From Aquirufa nivalisilvae (GTDB lineage Bacteria; Bacteroidota; Bacteroidia; Cytophagales; Spirosomataceae), in the NCBI RefSeq assembly GCF_004307455.1, contig NZ_SEWX01000005.1:682001-746000 (forward strand): a stretch of DNA of 64,000 nt, written 5' to 3'. The notes beneath the pieces were generated by a model. The model did no database searches, was not told the DNA's origin, and saw only the letters and a list, made by a program, of their open reading frames with translations. Position 1 is the stretch's first letter. Each line of letters opens with the position of its first letter. Positions 1 through 7,613 of this stretch are shown one piece after another. The position numbers were made by a program, and so were the translations under genes.

Positions 1-471
1 CCTGAAAAGAATTTTATTGGTATAGACATCAAAGGAGATCGTCTAGCGGCAGGAGCTAGGCAGGCTGAGGCGGAAGGATTAACGAATGTCGTTTTTCTGA
101 GAATTCATATTCAACATTTACCTGAATACTTTGCGGAAAATGAAGTTGATGAAATTTGGATTACTTTTCCTGATCCACGTCCGAAAGATCGAGATGAAAA
201 GAAACGTCTAACTTTTCCATTCTTTCTCAATAAATATCAGACAGTATTAAAAAGTCAAGGGATTGTTCATTTAAAAACCGATTCAGATTCCTTATTTGAA
301 TATTCATTAGAACAATTGGTCAAAGCACCTTGGCAATTACTCATTCAAACTTGGGATTTATATCAATCAGAATGGAATCAAGATCACTATGGTATCAAAA
401 CCAGATTTGAAGAAATGTACTTTCAAAAAGGATTTTCTATCAAGTATTTACGAGCAGTTAATAACAAATAA
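1..471 (+). CDS. trmB: tRNA (guanine-N7-)-methyltransferase, C-terminal part (5' end outside window)
   Basis: The reading frame is open from the first base to the TAA at 469-471, so only about the last 156 residues are present. The protein matches TrmB, which makes 7-methylguanosine at tRNA position 46 using S-adenosylmethionine. Visible marks are the end of the SAM-binding fold (FIGIDIKGDR, then a NVVFLR strand), the family motif ITFPDPRPKDR with following KKRL, the LKTDSDSLFEYS segment, and the C-terminal TRFEEMYFQKG motif. The gene converges on gapA and is separated from it by a shared hairpin terminator. Identification is firm from these motifs; the start lies upstream of the window. Confidence 0.93.
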   Translation, partial: PEKNFIGIDIKGDRLAAGARQAEAEGLTNVVFLRIHIQHLPEYFAENEVDEIWITFPDPRPKDRDEKKRLTFPFFLNKYQTVLKSQGIVHLKTDSDSLFEYSLEQLVKAPWQLLIQTWDLYQSEWNQDHYGIKTRFEEMYFQKGFSIKYLRAVNNK

Positions 472-500
472 AAAAGGGAGGCTAGCCTCCCTTTTTTTAT
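471..500. terminator. bidirectional rho-independent terminator
   Basis: A perfect 16-base palindrome GGGAGGCTAGCCTCCC is preceded by a run of A and followed by a run of seven T. It can therefore end transcription from both sides. It lies directly after the trmB stop codon and 18 bases beyond the gapA stop codon of the converging gene. Confidence 0.85.
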
Positions 501-517
501 ATCAAATGTGCCTATTA

Positions 518-1534
<1,017 letters not shown>

Positions 1535-1541
1535 TTAAAAT

Positions 1542-1572
1542 CAAAAATACCCTTTTTTCCTCAATTCTCAAA
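1542..1572 (-). promoter_or_regulatory. gapA promoter, TTTG-N19-TAttTTTG
   Basis: On the minus strand TTTG (1572-1569) is followed by exactly 19 bases and TATTTTTG (1549-1542), matching the known Bacteroidota consensus (-33 TTG/TTTG, -7 TAnnTTTG). It leaves a leader of roughly 25-30 bases before the gapA ATG. Confidence 0.65.
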
Positions 1573-1995
1573 AATTGAACGATAAATATATGTTTAATCG
1601 CCCAGAAGGCACTTTACACAAAAGTAAACAAACACATAATTATTTACCCATTAGGCTAAATAATATATTTTTAGTAAAAAAATAACTGGATACGTTTTTT
1701 ATTCAAGCTTTTTTTGCATATTTACATAAGCCAATTACCCAGCATTATCAAAAGGGTAGGGGCGTGACAGAATGTCACTTGTCTTTTTAGCTAAATTCTA
1801 GCATATTTTTCACCAAATTAAATTTTGAACAAATTATCAACTACTTGATAATCAATAACTTAACTTATTAAAGTTGAAGTTAAATTTTACTAGGTTTTTA
1901 TAGCTATTAGCTAGTGCTTTTCAATATTCCAATAGATAATTCCTTTGTCATATTGATTATGCAGGCATTTTCTCCGTTCTTTGTAGTATCAAATT
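1573..1995. other. intergenic region with several small hairpins between gapA and dapD
   Basis: There is no convincing gene in this stretch. It contains three dyads. GTGACA-gaa-TGTCAC is at 1764-1778. ATTATCAA-ctac-TTGATAAT is at 1833-1852. Directly after comes a bulged stem at about 1858-1882 (TAACTTAACTT against AAGTTGAAGTTA). A weak -7-like AAATTTTG at 1991-1998 lies 12 bases before the dapD ATG. The dyads could be regulatory sites or leader structures; nothing shows which. Confidence 0.4.
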
Positions 1996-2010
1996 TTGCA
2001 TACATATTAT

Positions 2011-2829
2011 ATGAATTCATTAGAAAATATCATTCAATCTGCTTGGGACGATACATCCTTGCGTCAAAACCCGGAAGTGGTTCAAGCCATTGAAGAAGTA
2101 GTAGAAAAAGTCGACAAAGGAATCTTACGTACAGCTGAGCCATTAGCAGATGGAAGCTGGCAAGTGAATGAATGGGTAAAGAAAGCCATTGTGATGTATT
2201 TCCCTATTCGTCAAATGTCCGTAAGTGAAGTGGGTATCTTTGAATACCACGATAAAATGCGTTTAAAATCGAATTACAAAGAATTAGGAGTTCGAGTTGT
2301 TCCCCCTGCTGTTGCCCGATATGGTGCCTATCTAGCTAAAGGAACTATTCTAATGCCCTCATATGTCAATATTGGTGCATATGTAGACGAAGGAACCATG
2401 GTTGATACATGGGCTACTGTAGGAAGCTGCGCTCAAATTGGTAAGCATGTCCATTTAAGTGGTGGCGTTGGTATTGGTGGAGTATTAGAACCGCCACAAG
2501 CAGCTCCAGTAATCATTGAAGATGGTGCATTCATAGGTTCCCGCTGCATTGTAGTAGAAGGCGCTCATATTGGAAAAAAAGCCGTATTAGGTGCTGGAGT
2601 TACTATTACTGGTAGTTCTAAGATTATTGATGTTAGTGGTCCTGAACCGGTTGAATACATTGGATACGTTCCTGAAAACTCAGTAGTTATTCCAGGTAGC
2701 ATTCAAAAGACTTTTGCAGCTGGTACTTACGGAGTTCCATGTGCCCTAATCATTGGTAAAAGAAAAGAAAGCACTGATTTGAAGACTTCTTTGAATCAAG
2801 CCTTACGTGAAAACAACGTAGTCGTTTAA
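2011..2829 (+). CDS. dapD: 2,3,4,5-tetrahydropyridine-2,6-dicarboxylate N-succinyltransferase
   Basis: DapD transfers succinyl from succinyl-CoA to tetrahydrodipicolinate in the lysine/meso-diaminopimelate pathway, feeding peptidoglycan synthesis. From the ATG at 2011 the protein has 272 residues, close to the family norm of about 274. A TTG five codons upstream is possible but less likely. The N-terminal alpha domain (about 1-90) is followed by a left-handed beta-helix built from hexapeptide repeats (about 95-235; VNIGAYVDEGTMVDTWATVG, then CAQIGKHVHLSGGVGIGGVL). The pre-helix RVVPPAVARYGAY is typical of DapD rather than of other hexapeptide acyltransferases. It ends with its own terminator. 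Confidence 0.95.
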   Translation: MNSLENIIQSAWDDTSLRQNPEVVQAIEEVVEKVDKGILRTAEPLADGSWQVNEWVKKAIVMYFPIRQMSVSEVGIFEYHDKMRLKSNYKELGVRVVPPAVARYGAYLAKGTILMPSYVNIGAYVDEGTMVDTWATVGSCAQIGKHVHLSGGVGIGGVLEPPQAAPVIIEDGAFIGSRCIVVEGAHIGKKAVLGAGVTITGSSKIIDVSGPEPVEYIGYVPENSVVIPGSIQKTFAAGTYGVPCALIIGKRKESTDLKTSLNQALRENNVVV

Positions 2830-2853
2830 CGTCAGAAAATTGAATACCTTTAC

Positions 2854-2878
2854 ACCCGGCTAAACACCGGGTTTTTTT
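2854..2878 (+). terminator. rho-independent terminator of dapD, abutting the next start codon
   Basis: The stem ACCCGG (2854-2859) and CCGGGT (2867-2872) encloses a 7-base loop and runs into seven T (2872-2878). The next gene's ATG starts at the very next base, 2879. Confidence 0.8.
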
Positions 2879-3721
2879 ATGGAAAATGAATTAAAAATTG
2901 GGGAATATAATCGATTAAGAATCGTCAAAGAAGTCCCCTTCGGATTGTATTTAGATGGATATGAAGATGAAATACTTCTTCCTCTTCAGTATGTACCAGA
3001 AAGTTATGAAATAGATGGATTCATCGATGTATTCATCTACCGAGACTCAGAAGATCGAATCATAGCGACTACGCTAAAACCGCTGGCCACGATTAATCAG
3101 TTTGCCTTCCTAGAAGTTAAGCAAGTTACCCCAATAGGTGTTTTCCTTGAATGGGGTCTAATGAAAGATCTATTAGTTCCTTTTGGTCAACAATGGGAAA
3201 AGATGTCTGTAGGAAAGTCATATTTAGTATATGTCTACCTAGATCCTCAAACTGATCGGATTGTGGCATCAGCTAGAATTGATAAGTTCTTATCCCTATT
3301 AGACGAAGTGGAAGAATTTACAATTGGTCAGAAAGTACAAGCATTACCATTTGAATACACCAACTTAGGAATCAAATGTTTAGTAAACAATTGTAAACTT
3401 GGTCAATTATTCAAAAATGAAATATTTACAAATGTTAAACTCGGGCAATTATTAGATGTTTACATTGATAACATACGTGAAGATGGTAAACTTGATTTAC
3501 GTATTGAACCCGTAGGCATTCAACGTATGGATTCACAAAGGGAAAAGATTATGGAAGCTATTGAACTACATGGTGGTACATTAAACCTACACGATAAAAG
3601 CCCTGCGGAAGAAATCTATGAGCAATTAGGTATGTCAAAAAAGGATTTCAAGAAGGCTGTAGGTGGCTTATACAAAAGTAAATTAATTACACTTGGTGAC
3701 AATTGTATAATCAAATCATAA
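2879..3721 (+). CDS. CvfB-like S1-domain RNA-binding protein
   Basis: The 280-residue protein resembles the CvfB/YitL family: three S1-type beta-barrels followed by a winged helix, an RNA-binding factor whose precise role is unsettled (in staphylococci it affects virulence-gene expression). Barrels fall at about residues 5-60, 70-135 and 145-212. The C-terminal part (about 220-280) carries a YEQLGMSKKDFKKAVGGLYK segment followed by ITLGDNCI, a family hallmark. The start ATG immediately follows the T-tract of the dapD terminator, so there is no visible ribosome-binding site. A -7-like TACCTTTA at 2845-2852 could start a short leader containing that hairpin. Family assignment is good; function is inferred from the family. 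Confidence 0.85.
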   Translation: MENELKIGEYNRLRIVKEVPFGLYLDGYEDEILLPLQYVPESYEIDGFIDVFIYRDSEDRIIATTLKPLATINQFAFLEVKQVTPIGVFLEWGLMKDLLVPFGQQWEKMSVGKSYLVYVYLDPQTDRIVASARIDKFLSLLDEVEEFTIGQKVQALPFEYTNLGIKCLVNNCKLGQLFKNEIFTNVKLGQLLDVYIDNIREDGKLDLRIEPVGIQRMDSQREKIMEAIELHGGTLNLHDKSPAEEIYEQLGMSKKDFKKAVGGLYKSKLITLGDNCIIKS

Positions 3722-3742
3722 ACATTTGTAATATAAATAAAT

Positions 3743-3773
3743 TTTGCTTTTGTCTATTATAAATTTAACTTTG
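3743..3773 (+). promoter_or_regulatory. promoter, TTTG-N19-TAACTTTG
   Basis: TTTG (3743-3746) and TAACTTTG (3766-3773) are separated by exactly 19 bases. The pair sits 25 bases before the ATG of the XRE regulator. Confidence 0.65.
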
Positions 3774-3798
3774 TAACTCGTAATGAATATTTACAAAG

Positions 3799-4302
3799 AT
3801 GAATTTAAGTCAAAAGATAGAATTGTTAATTCAGAGAAAACAAATCAGTTCTTCTCAATTTGCTGACAAGATAGGAATACCACGAAGTAGTGTATCCCAT
3901 ATCTTGTCGGGCAGAAATAAGCCTAGCTTGGATGTTGTTCAGAAAATCCTTAAAGCTTTTCCAGAGCTAACCGCAGAGGAATTATTATTTGATGATCGAC
4001 TACTCTCCTTAAATTCATCTCCCACTTCTAAAATAGAGGTGACTAATTCCAATCCTTCTCTTTTTGATGCTCCAGAGGCAAGCCCTTCAGAATCGGATAA
4101 AAATTCTTTAGCTGAGCCAACTATCGTACAATCAAATCTCAGGCGGAACCGAGAAAGCGCTAAAATCAGCCCTAGTTCAGGCAATTCCTCGATGGCTGTT
4201 GCTAATCAAGCCGCTTCAAGTACTCATTTGACTAAAAGGATTGAACGAGTTATCATCTTTTATACTGATGGATCTTTTACAGAAAGTAAACCTAGCGAAT
4301 GA
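3799..4302 (+). CDS. XRE-family helix-turn-helix regulator
   Basis: The protein has 167 residues. Residues 1-60 form a Cro/C1-type DNA-binding domain (LIQRKQISSSQFADKIG, then SVSHILSGRNKPS). The middle (about 65-145) is Ser/Asn-rich and probably disordered. A short ordered tail IERVIIFYTDGSFTE closes the protein. It has its own promoter and stands directly left of a DnaA-box cluster. Targets are unknown; the position raises, but does not prove, a link to replication control. It could equally be an ordinary single-gene regulator. Confidence 0.8.
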   Translation: MNLSQKIELLIQRKQISSSQFADKIGIPRSSVSHILSGRNKPSLDVVQKILKAFPELTAEELLFDDRLLSLNSSPTSKIEVTNSNPSLFDAPEASPSESDKNSLAEPTIVQSNLRRNRESAKISPSSGNSSMAVANQAASSTHLTKRIERVIIFYTDGSFTESKPSE

Positions 4303-4394
4303 TAAAAAACAATAATTTATATTTCCTGGTGTTCTAACATTCCTGTTGTTCTATATATTGTTACGAATTAACAATTAGTAACATTCTGATTGAC

Positions 4395-4625
4395 TTATCC
4401 ACGACTTATCCACATTCGTGCACAATTGTATTTTGAGACCTTTGAGTTAGCCCTATATATTCCCTTATTTTTTATAAATCTGTTCGATTTAAACTAATTT
4501 GACTTTACTTATCCACAAGGAGCTGTGGATAAGTCGTGGAAATGTGTACAAAAGGAAACAAATTCAGCTTGATAATTCCGTCATTTCAAATTGTACCGAA
4601 AATTATCACCGTAAAATGTGGATAA
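4395..4625. other. oriC: candidate chromosomal replication origin (oriC): five DnaA boxes
   Basis: A gene-free stretch holds four exact 9-base DnaA boxes TTATCCACA and one single-base variant. Plus-strand sites are 4395-4403 (TTATCCACG), 4406-4414 and 4509-4517; minus-strand sites are 4524-4532 and 4617-4625. Boxes 1-2 are a direct tandem. Boxes 3-4 face each other across 6 bases. The 17 bases TCCACGACTTATCCACA (4398-4414) recur inverted at 4524-4540. Between boxes 2 and 3 lies an AT-rich segment (about 4450-4508) that could be the unwinding element. No dnaA gene is nearby, which is common in this phylum. Flanking genes are an XRE regulator and a MazG-like enzyme. Confidence 0.75.
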
Positions 4626-4691
4626 AGCATCCATTTTAGGGATTTACTTTATTCAATTAATTGACTAATTTTAATCTATTAGATATTCCTT

Positions 4692-5159
4692 ATGAAAAAA
4701 ATCGATTCCTTAAATCAAGTTGCCTTATTTCATGAAACATTTGGAGCTCCTATTTTAGCTCAACCGTGTATTCCATCTGAAGATCGTTGCAAACTACGGG
4801 TGAGTTTATTGGCAGAAGAATTAGAAGAATTACAACAAGCTATCAAAGACCATGACTTGATAGAAATAGCTGATGCTTTATGTGATTTACAATATGTTCT
4901 ATCGGGAGCTGTTTTGGAATTTGGTTTGGGAGAAAAATTTGTCGATTTGTTTAATGAAGTTCAGCGTTCTAATATGTCCAAGGCCTGTAAAAGCCTAGAA
5001 GAAGCTGAAAAAACGGTGGAATATTACTTCTTAAAAGATGGCACCGAAGCGGAAATCAAGGAAGAACATGGTTTATGGAAAGTTTACCGTAAATCGGACA
5101 ATAAAGTATTAAAATCAATCGCTTACTCCCCAGCTAATCTTAAAGACATCATTGGATGA
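4692..5159 (+). CDS. MazG-like/PRA-PH superfamily nucleotide pyrophosphohydrolase
   Basis: The 155-residue protein belongs to the all-alpha NTP pyrophosphohydrolase superfamily, whose members cleave nucleoside triphosphates to monophosphate and pyrophosphate. The metal-binding signature is visible: EELEE at 42-46, then E58-x-x-D61 and D65 in EIADALCDLQYV. The C-terminal 45 residues (KTVEYYFLKDG to the end) form an extra domain seen in the 'phosphoribosyl-ATP pyrophosphohydrolase-like' group. The substrate cannot be told from sequence. Its last codons overlap the start of the response regulator (ATGA), so the three genes 4692-7216 form one operon beginning just right of the origin candidate. 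Confidence 0.82.
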   Translation: MKKIDSLNQVALFHETFGAPILAQPCIPSEDRCKLRVSLLAEELEELQQAIKDHDLIEIADALCDLQYVLSGAVLEFGLGEKFVDLFNEVQRSNMSKACKSLEEAEKTVEYYFLKDGTEAEIKEEHGLWKVYRKSDNKVLKSIAYSPANLKDIIG

Positions 5160-5836
5160 TACGAATCTTACTCATAGAAGATGAACCTAAAACAGTGCAA
5201 TCCTTAAAAAGAGGTTTGGAAGAGAATAACTATGAGGTAGAAGTGGCTTACGATGGTCTTATGGGCAAGCAATTAGCTACCAGAAATACTTATCAACTGA
5301 TCGTTTCTGACATCATCATTCCAGGAATCAATGGAATAGAACTTTGTAAAGAACTGAGAAGCTTAGGTATTCAAACACCCATATTAATGTTGACTGCATT
5401 AAGCACAACAGACGATAAATTGATAGGATTTGAAGCTGGAGCTGATGATTATTTAGCTAAACCCTTTGATTTCAAAGAATTTATGGCGCGTGTAAAGGCT
5501 CTTATCAAGCGTTCTAATCAAACTCTTGTAGATTCTCAAGTCCTTAAATTTGCTGATTTAGAACTTGACCTTACTAGTAAATTAGTCACACGTTCAGGGC
5601 AAAAGATCAATTTAACAGCTAAAGAGTTTCAATTATTGGAATACTTCCTAAAAAACCAAGAAAAAGTAATTTCCAAAGCTGAAATCGCTGAAAATATTTG
5701 GGAGGTTGAAGACGAAAATTCGTCAAACCTCATTGAGGTATATGTCAATTATTTACGTAAAAAAGTGGATAAAAACTTCCCTAGTAAATTGATACATACG
5801 CAGTTTGGTATGGGTTATATCCTCCGACAAGAATAA
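5156..5836 (+). CDS. OmpR/PhoB-family response regulator
   Basis: The 226-residue protein has a receiver domain (1-115) with acidic E8/D9, phosphoacceptor Asp52, Thr80 and Lys102, and a C-terminal winged-helix DNA-binding domain (about 128-224; LTAKEFQLLEYFLKN, then IEVYVNYLRKKVD and the wing GMGYIL). It overlaps the preceding pyrophosphohydrolase gene by 4 bases and is followed after 6 bases by its histidine kinase, so they are a cognate pair. Regulated genes and signal are unknown. Confidence 0.93.
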   Translation: MIRILLIEDEPKTVQSLKRGLEENNYEVEVAYDGLMGKQLATRNTYQLIVSDIIIPGINGIELCKELRSLGIQTPILMLTALSTTDDKLIGFEAGADDYLAKPFDFKEFMARVKALIKRSNQTLVDSQVLKFADLELDLTSKLVTRSGQKINLTAKEFQLLEYFLKNQEKVISKAEIAENIWEVEDENSSNLIEVYVNYLRKKVDKNFPSKLIHTQFGMGYILRQE

Positions 5837-5842
5837 GAAAAC

Positions 5843-7216
5843 ATGCAGATACGTTCCAGATTGACATATCAATTTACCTATTTGGTGTCTGCGATATTAT
5901 TCGTATCCTATCTAATTATCTATGTTTTCTCGCAGCAAAATTATAAGGAGAATTTCTATTCTCGACTAAGGCAAAAGGCTAATACAGCAGCAGAGCTCCT
6001 GGTCAATGTCAACCAAGTGGATTCTAAGCTATTACGTATCATTGACCGAGCTAACCGGGACATTCTCTTCCGGGAAAATATCATGGCTTATGATACCTGC
6101 AATGAACGTATTTACCGTTCGAATGATACCATTTCGTTTCATATAGATGTTAACCGAGTAAAGGAAGTGCGTCGCAAAAAAGAAGTACGATTTGCGCATG
6201 AAGATATTGAAATTCTTGGAACTGTATTTGCCACTCCAGAGGGCCGAATTGTGGTTTTTGCGGGTGCTGTTGATCAATATTCCGCTGAAAATGCGAAGGA
6301 TTTAAAAAACATATTGATAGCCTTATTTCTCTTATTTGTGTTCATTGTGGTGATATCAGGCTGGTTTTTTGCTGGTAGAGCTGTCAATCCCATTTCTGAA
6401 GTCATCAAACAAGTTGATCATCTTTCTCCCAAAAGATTGGAAGAGAGGCTGGAATCCTCTGATTCTGAGGACGAAATAGGGAAGATGGTATCCACTATCA
6501 ATCGTCTATTAGAACGCATCGAGAATGCTTTTAAACTGCAAAAAACATTCATTGCGAATGTGTCCCATGAACTAAAAAACCCATTAACAAAGATTTCCTC
6601 TCAATTGGAAGTTAGTCTACTAAAGGAACGCGCCGCAGAAGATTATAAAGAGACCATAGCTTCTGTATTAGAAGATACTCAAGAACTGGCAGCTATCACT
6701 GAATCATTATTAGAATTAAACAAAATTAGCGTTTCAGACTATCAAGCAGGTTTTCAATTAATTCGAATTGATGAAATTATCTGGGAAGCTAGAAGCTTAA
6801 CTCAAAAGCTCAATAGCCATTATAAAGTTAGCATTGATACATCATTTATGCCTGATGATGAAGAAGAATTGATGATTCGGGGTGATGAGAAACTGATTCT
6901 AACAGCGATTAAAAACTTGATGGAAAATGCCTGTAAATTCAGTCCTAAACATTGTGCCTTTGTGGGATTGCGCGTTTACCATAACACCATCAATATTCGC
7001 GTGAAAAACGAAGGAAAAGGTATTCCTAAAACAGATCTACCATTTATTTTTCAACCATTTTTCCGTGGTGAAAATACCGCCTCATCTAAAGGCTATGGTA
7101 TCGGACTATCTTTAGTAGAACGTATTATTCATTTGCATAACGGAACAATTCAGGTTCAATCTAATCCCAACGAATGGACAGAGTTTACCATGGCTTTACC
7201 TCAGACAAAACCGTGA
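5843..7216 (+). CDS. two-component sensor histidine kinase
   Basis: This is a 457-residue membrane kinase. Transmembrane segments at about 11-30 and 156-178 bracket a roughly 125-residue extracytoplasmic sensor with no domain I recognise. It continues with a HAMP linker (about 180-235), a HisKA dimerisation domain with phosphorylated His242 in NVSHELKNPL, and a HATPase domain with N box NLMENACKF, G1 box NEGKGIP and G2 box GYGIGLSL. All key residues are present, so it should be active. It is the last gene of the operon; a bidirectional terminator follows at 7518. Confidence 0.93.
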   Translation: MQIRSRLTYQFTYLVSAILFVSYLIIYVFSQQNYKENFYSRLRQKANTAAELLVNVNQVDSKLLRIIDRANRDILFRENIMAYDTCNERIYRSNDTISFHIDVNRVKEVRRKKEVRFAHEDIEILGTVFATPEGRIVVFAGAVDQYSAENAKDLKNILIALFLLFVFIVVISGWFFAGRAVNPISEVIKQVDHLSPKRLEERLESSDSEDEIGKMVSTINRLLERIENAFKLQKTFIANVSHELKNPLTKISSQLEVSLLKERAAEDYKETIASVLEDTQELAAITESLLELNKISVSDYQAGFQLIRIDEIIWEARSLTQKLNSHYKVSIDTSFMPDDEEELMIRGDEKLILTAIKNLMENACKFSPKHCAFVGLRVYHNTINIRVKNEGKGIPKTDLPFIFQPFFRGENTASSKGYGIGLSLVERIIHLHNGTIQVQSNPNEWTEFTMALPQTKP

Positions 7217-7220
7217 GAGG

Positions 7221-7255
7221 AAATTATAAATTATAGATTATAAGTTATAGATTTT
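7221..7255. repeat. degenerate AT-rich heptad repeat, 5 units
   Basis: Five consecutive 7-base units run AAATTAT, AAATTAT, AGATTAT, AAGTTAT, AGATTTT, starting 5 bases after the histidine kinase stop codon. Related heptad arrays occur at 43884, 44058 and 51714, always between genes. Confidence 0.6.
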
Positions 7256-7388
7256 CGTGATTTGTAATCATTATTATATTTGTTATATAATATATATTAT
7301 GTTAAATAGATTGTGTATTAAGGTAAATGCTATAATCGATTCATTAAATTCAATCCCCCACAATCATTATTTTGTATCATGTATTATG

Positions 7389-7426
7389 ACGCCACAGCCT
7401 TGGATTTAAATCCAAGGCTGTGGCGT
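7389..7426. repeat. 38-bp perfect palindrome with GGATTTAAATCC core
   Basis: The sequence is a perfect inverted repeat of 19+19 bases centred on TTTAAA, with outer arms ACGCCACAGCC and GGCTGTGGCGT. Two further palindromes with the same 12-base core but different arms lie at 7437-7460 and 7559-7588. Confidence 0.8.
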
Positions 7427-7436
7427 TTAGACCAAC

Positions 7437-7460
7437 ATCCGAGGATTTAAATCCTCGGAT
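7437..7460. repeat. 24-bp perfect palindrome with GGATTTAAATCC core
   Basis: The arms are ATCCGAGGATTT and AAATCCTCGGAT. The palindrome shares the GGATTTAAATCC core with its neighbours at 7389 and 7559. Confidence 0.8.
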
Positions 7461-7517
7461 AACCTGTTTTAATCAGATTCTGCTAATTTGCTTTGCTTAT
7501 AATTCATCTCTATAAAC

Positions 7518-7547
7518 AAAAAGCCCAATCTTAAGATTGGGCTTTTT
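7518..7547. terminator. bidirectional rho-independent terminator
   Basis: A perfect palindrome has arms AAAAAGCCCAATCTT and AAGATTGGGCTTTTT. A- and T-runs flank the GC part, so it can serve both the histidine kinase operon (plus) and the TPR gene (minus). Confidence 0.8.
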
Positions 7548-7558
7548 CTAGTAAACAA

Positions 7559-7588
7559 ATCAGCCGAGGATTTAAATCCTCGGCTGAT
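7559..7588. repeat. 30-bp perfect palindrome with GGATTTAAATCC core
   Basis: Each arm is 15 bases (ATCAGCCGAGGATTT and its complement). It is the third member of the local palindrome family and sits 26 bases beyond the TPR gene stop codon. Confidence 0.8.
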
Positions 7589-7613
7589 GGGCTAAAATTT
7601 AATGAAAGTCAGA

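Noticed and set aside
4380..4640. Plasmid or phage origin
   Set aside because: There are no replication initiator or partition genes nearby. Flanking genes are chromosomal housekeeping genes.
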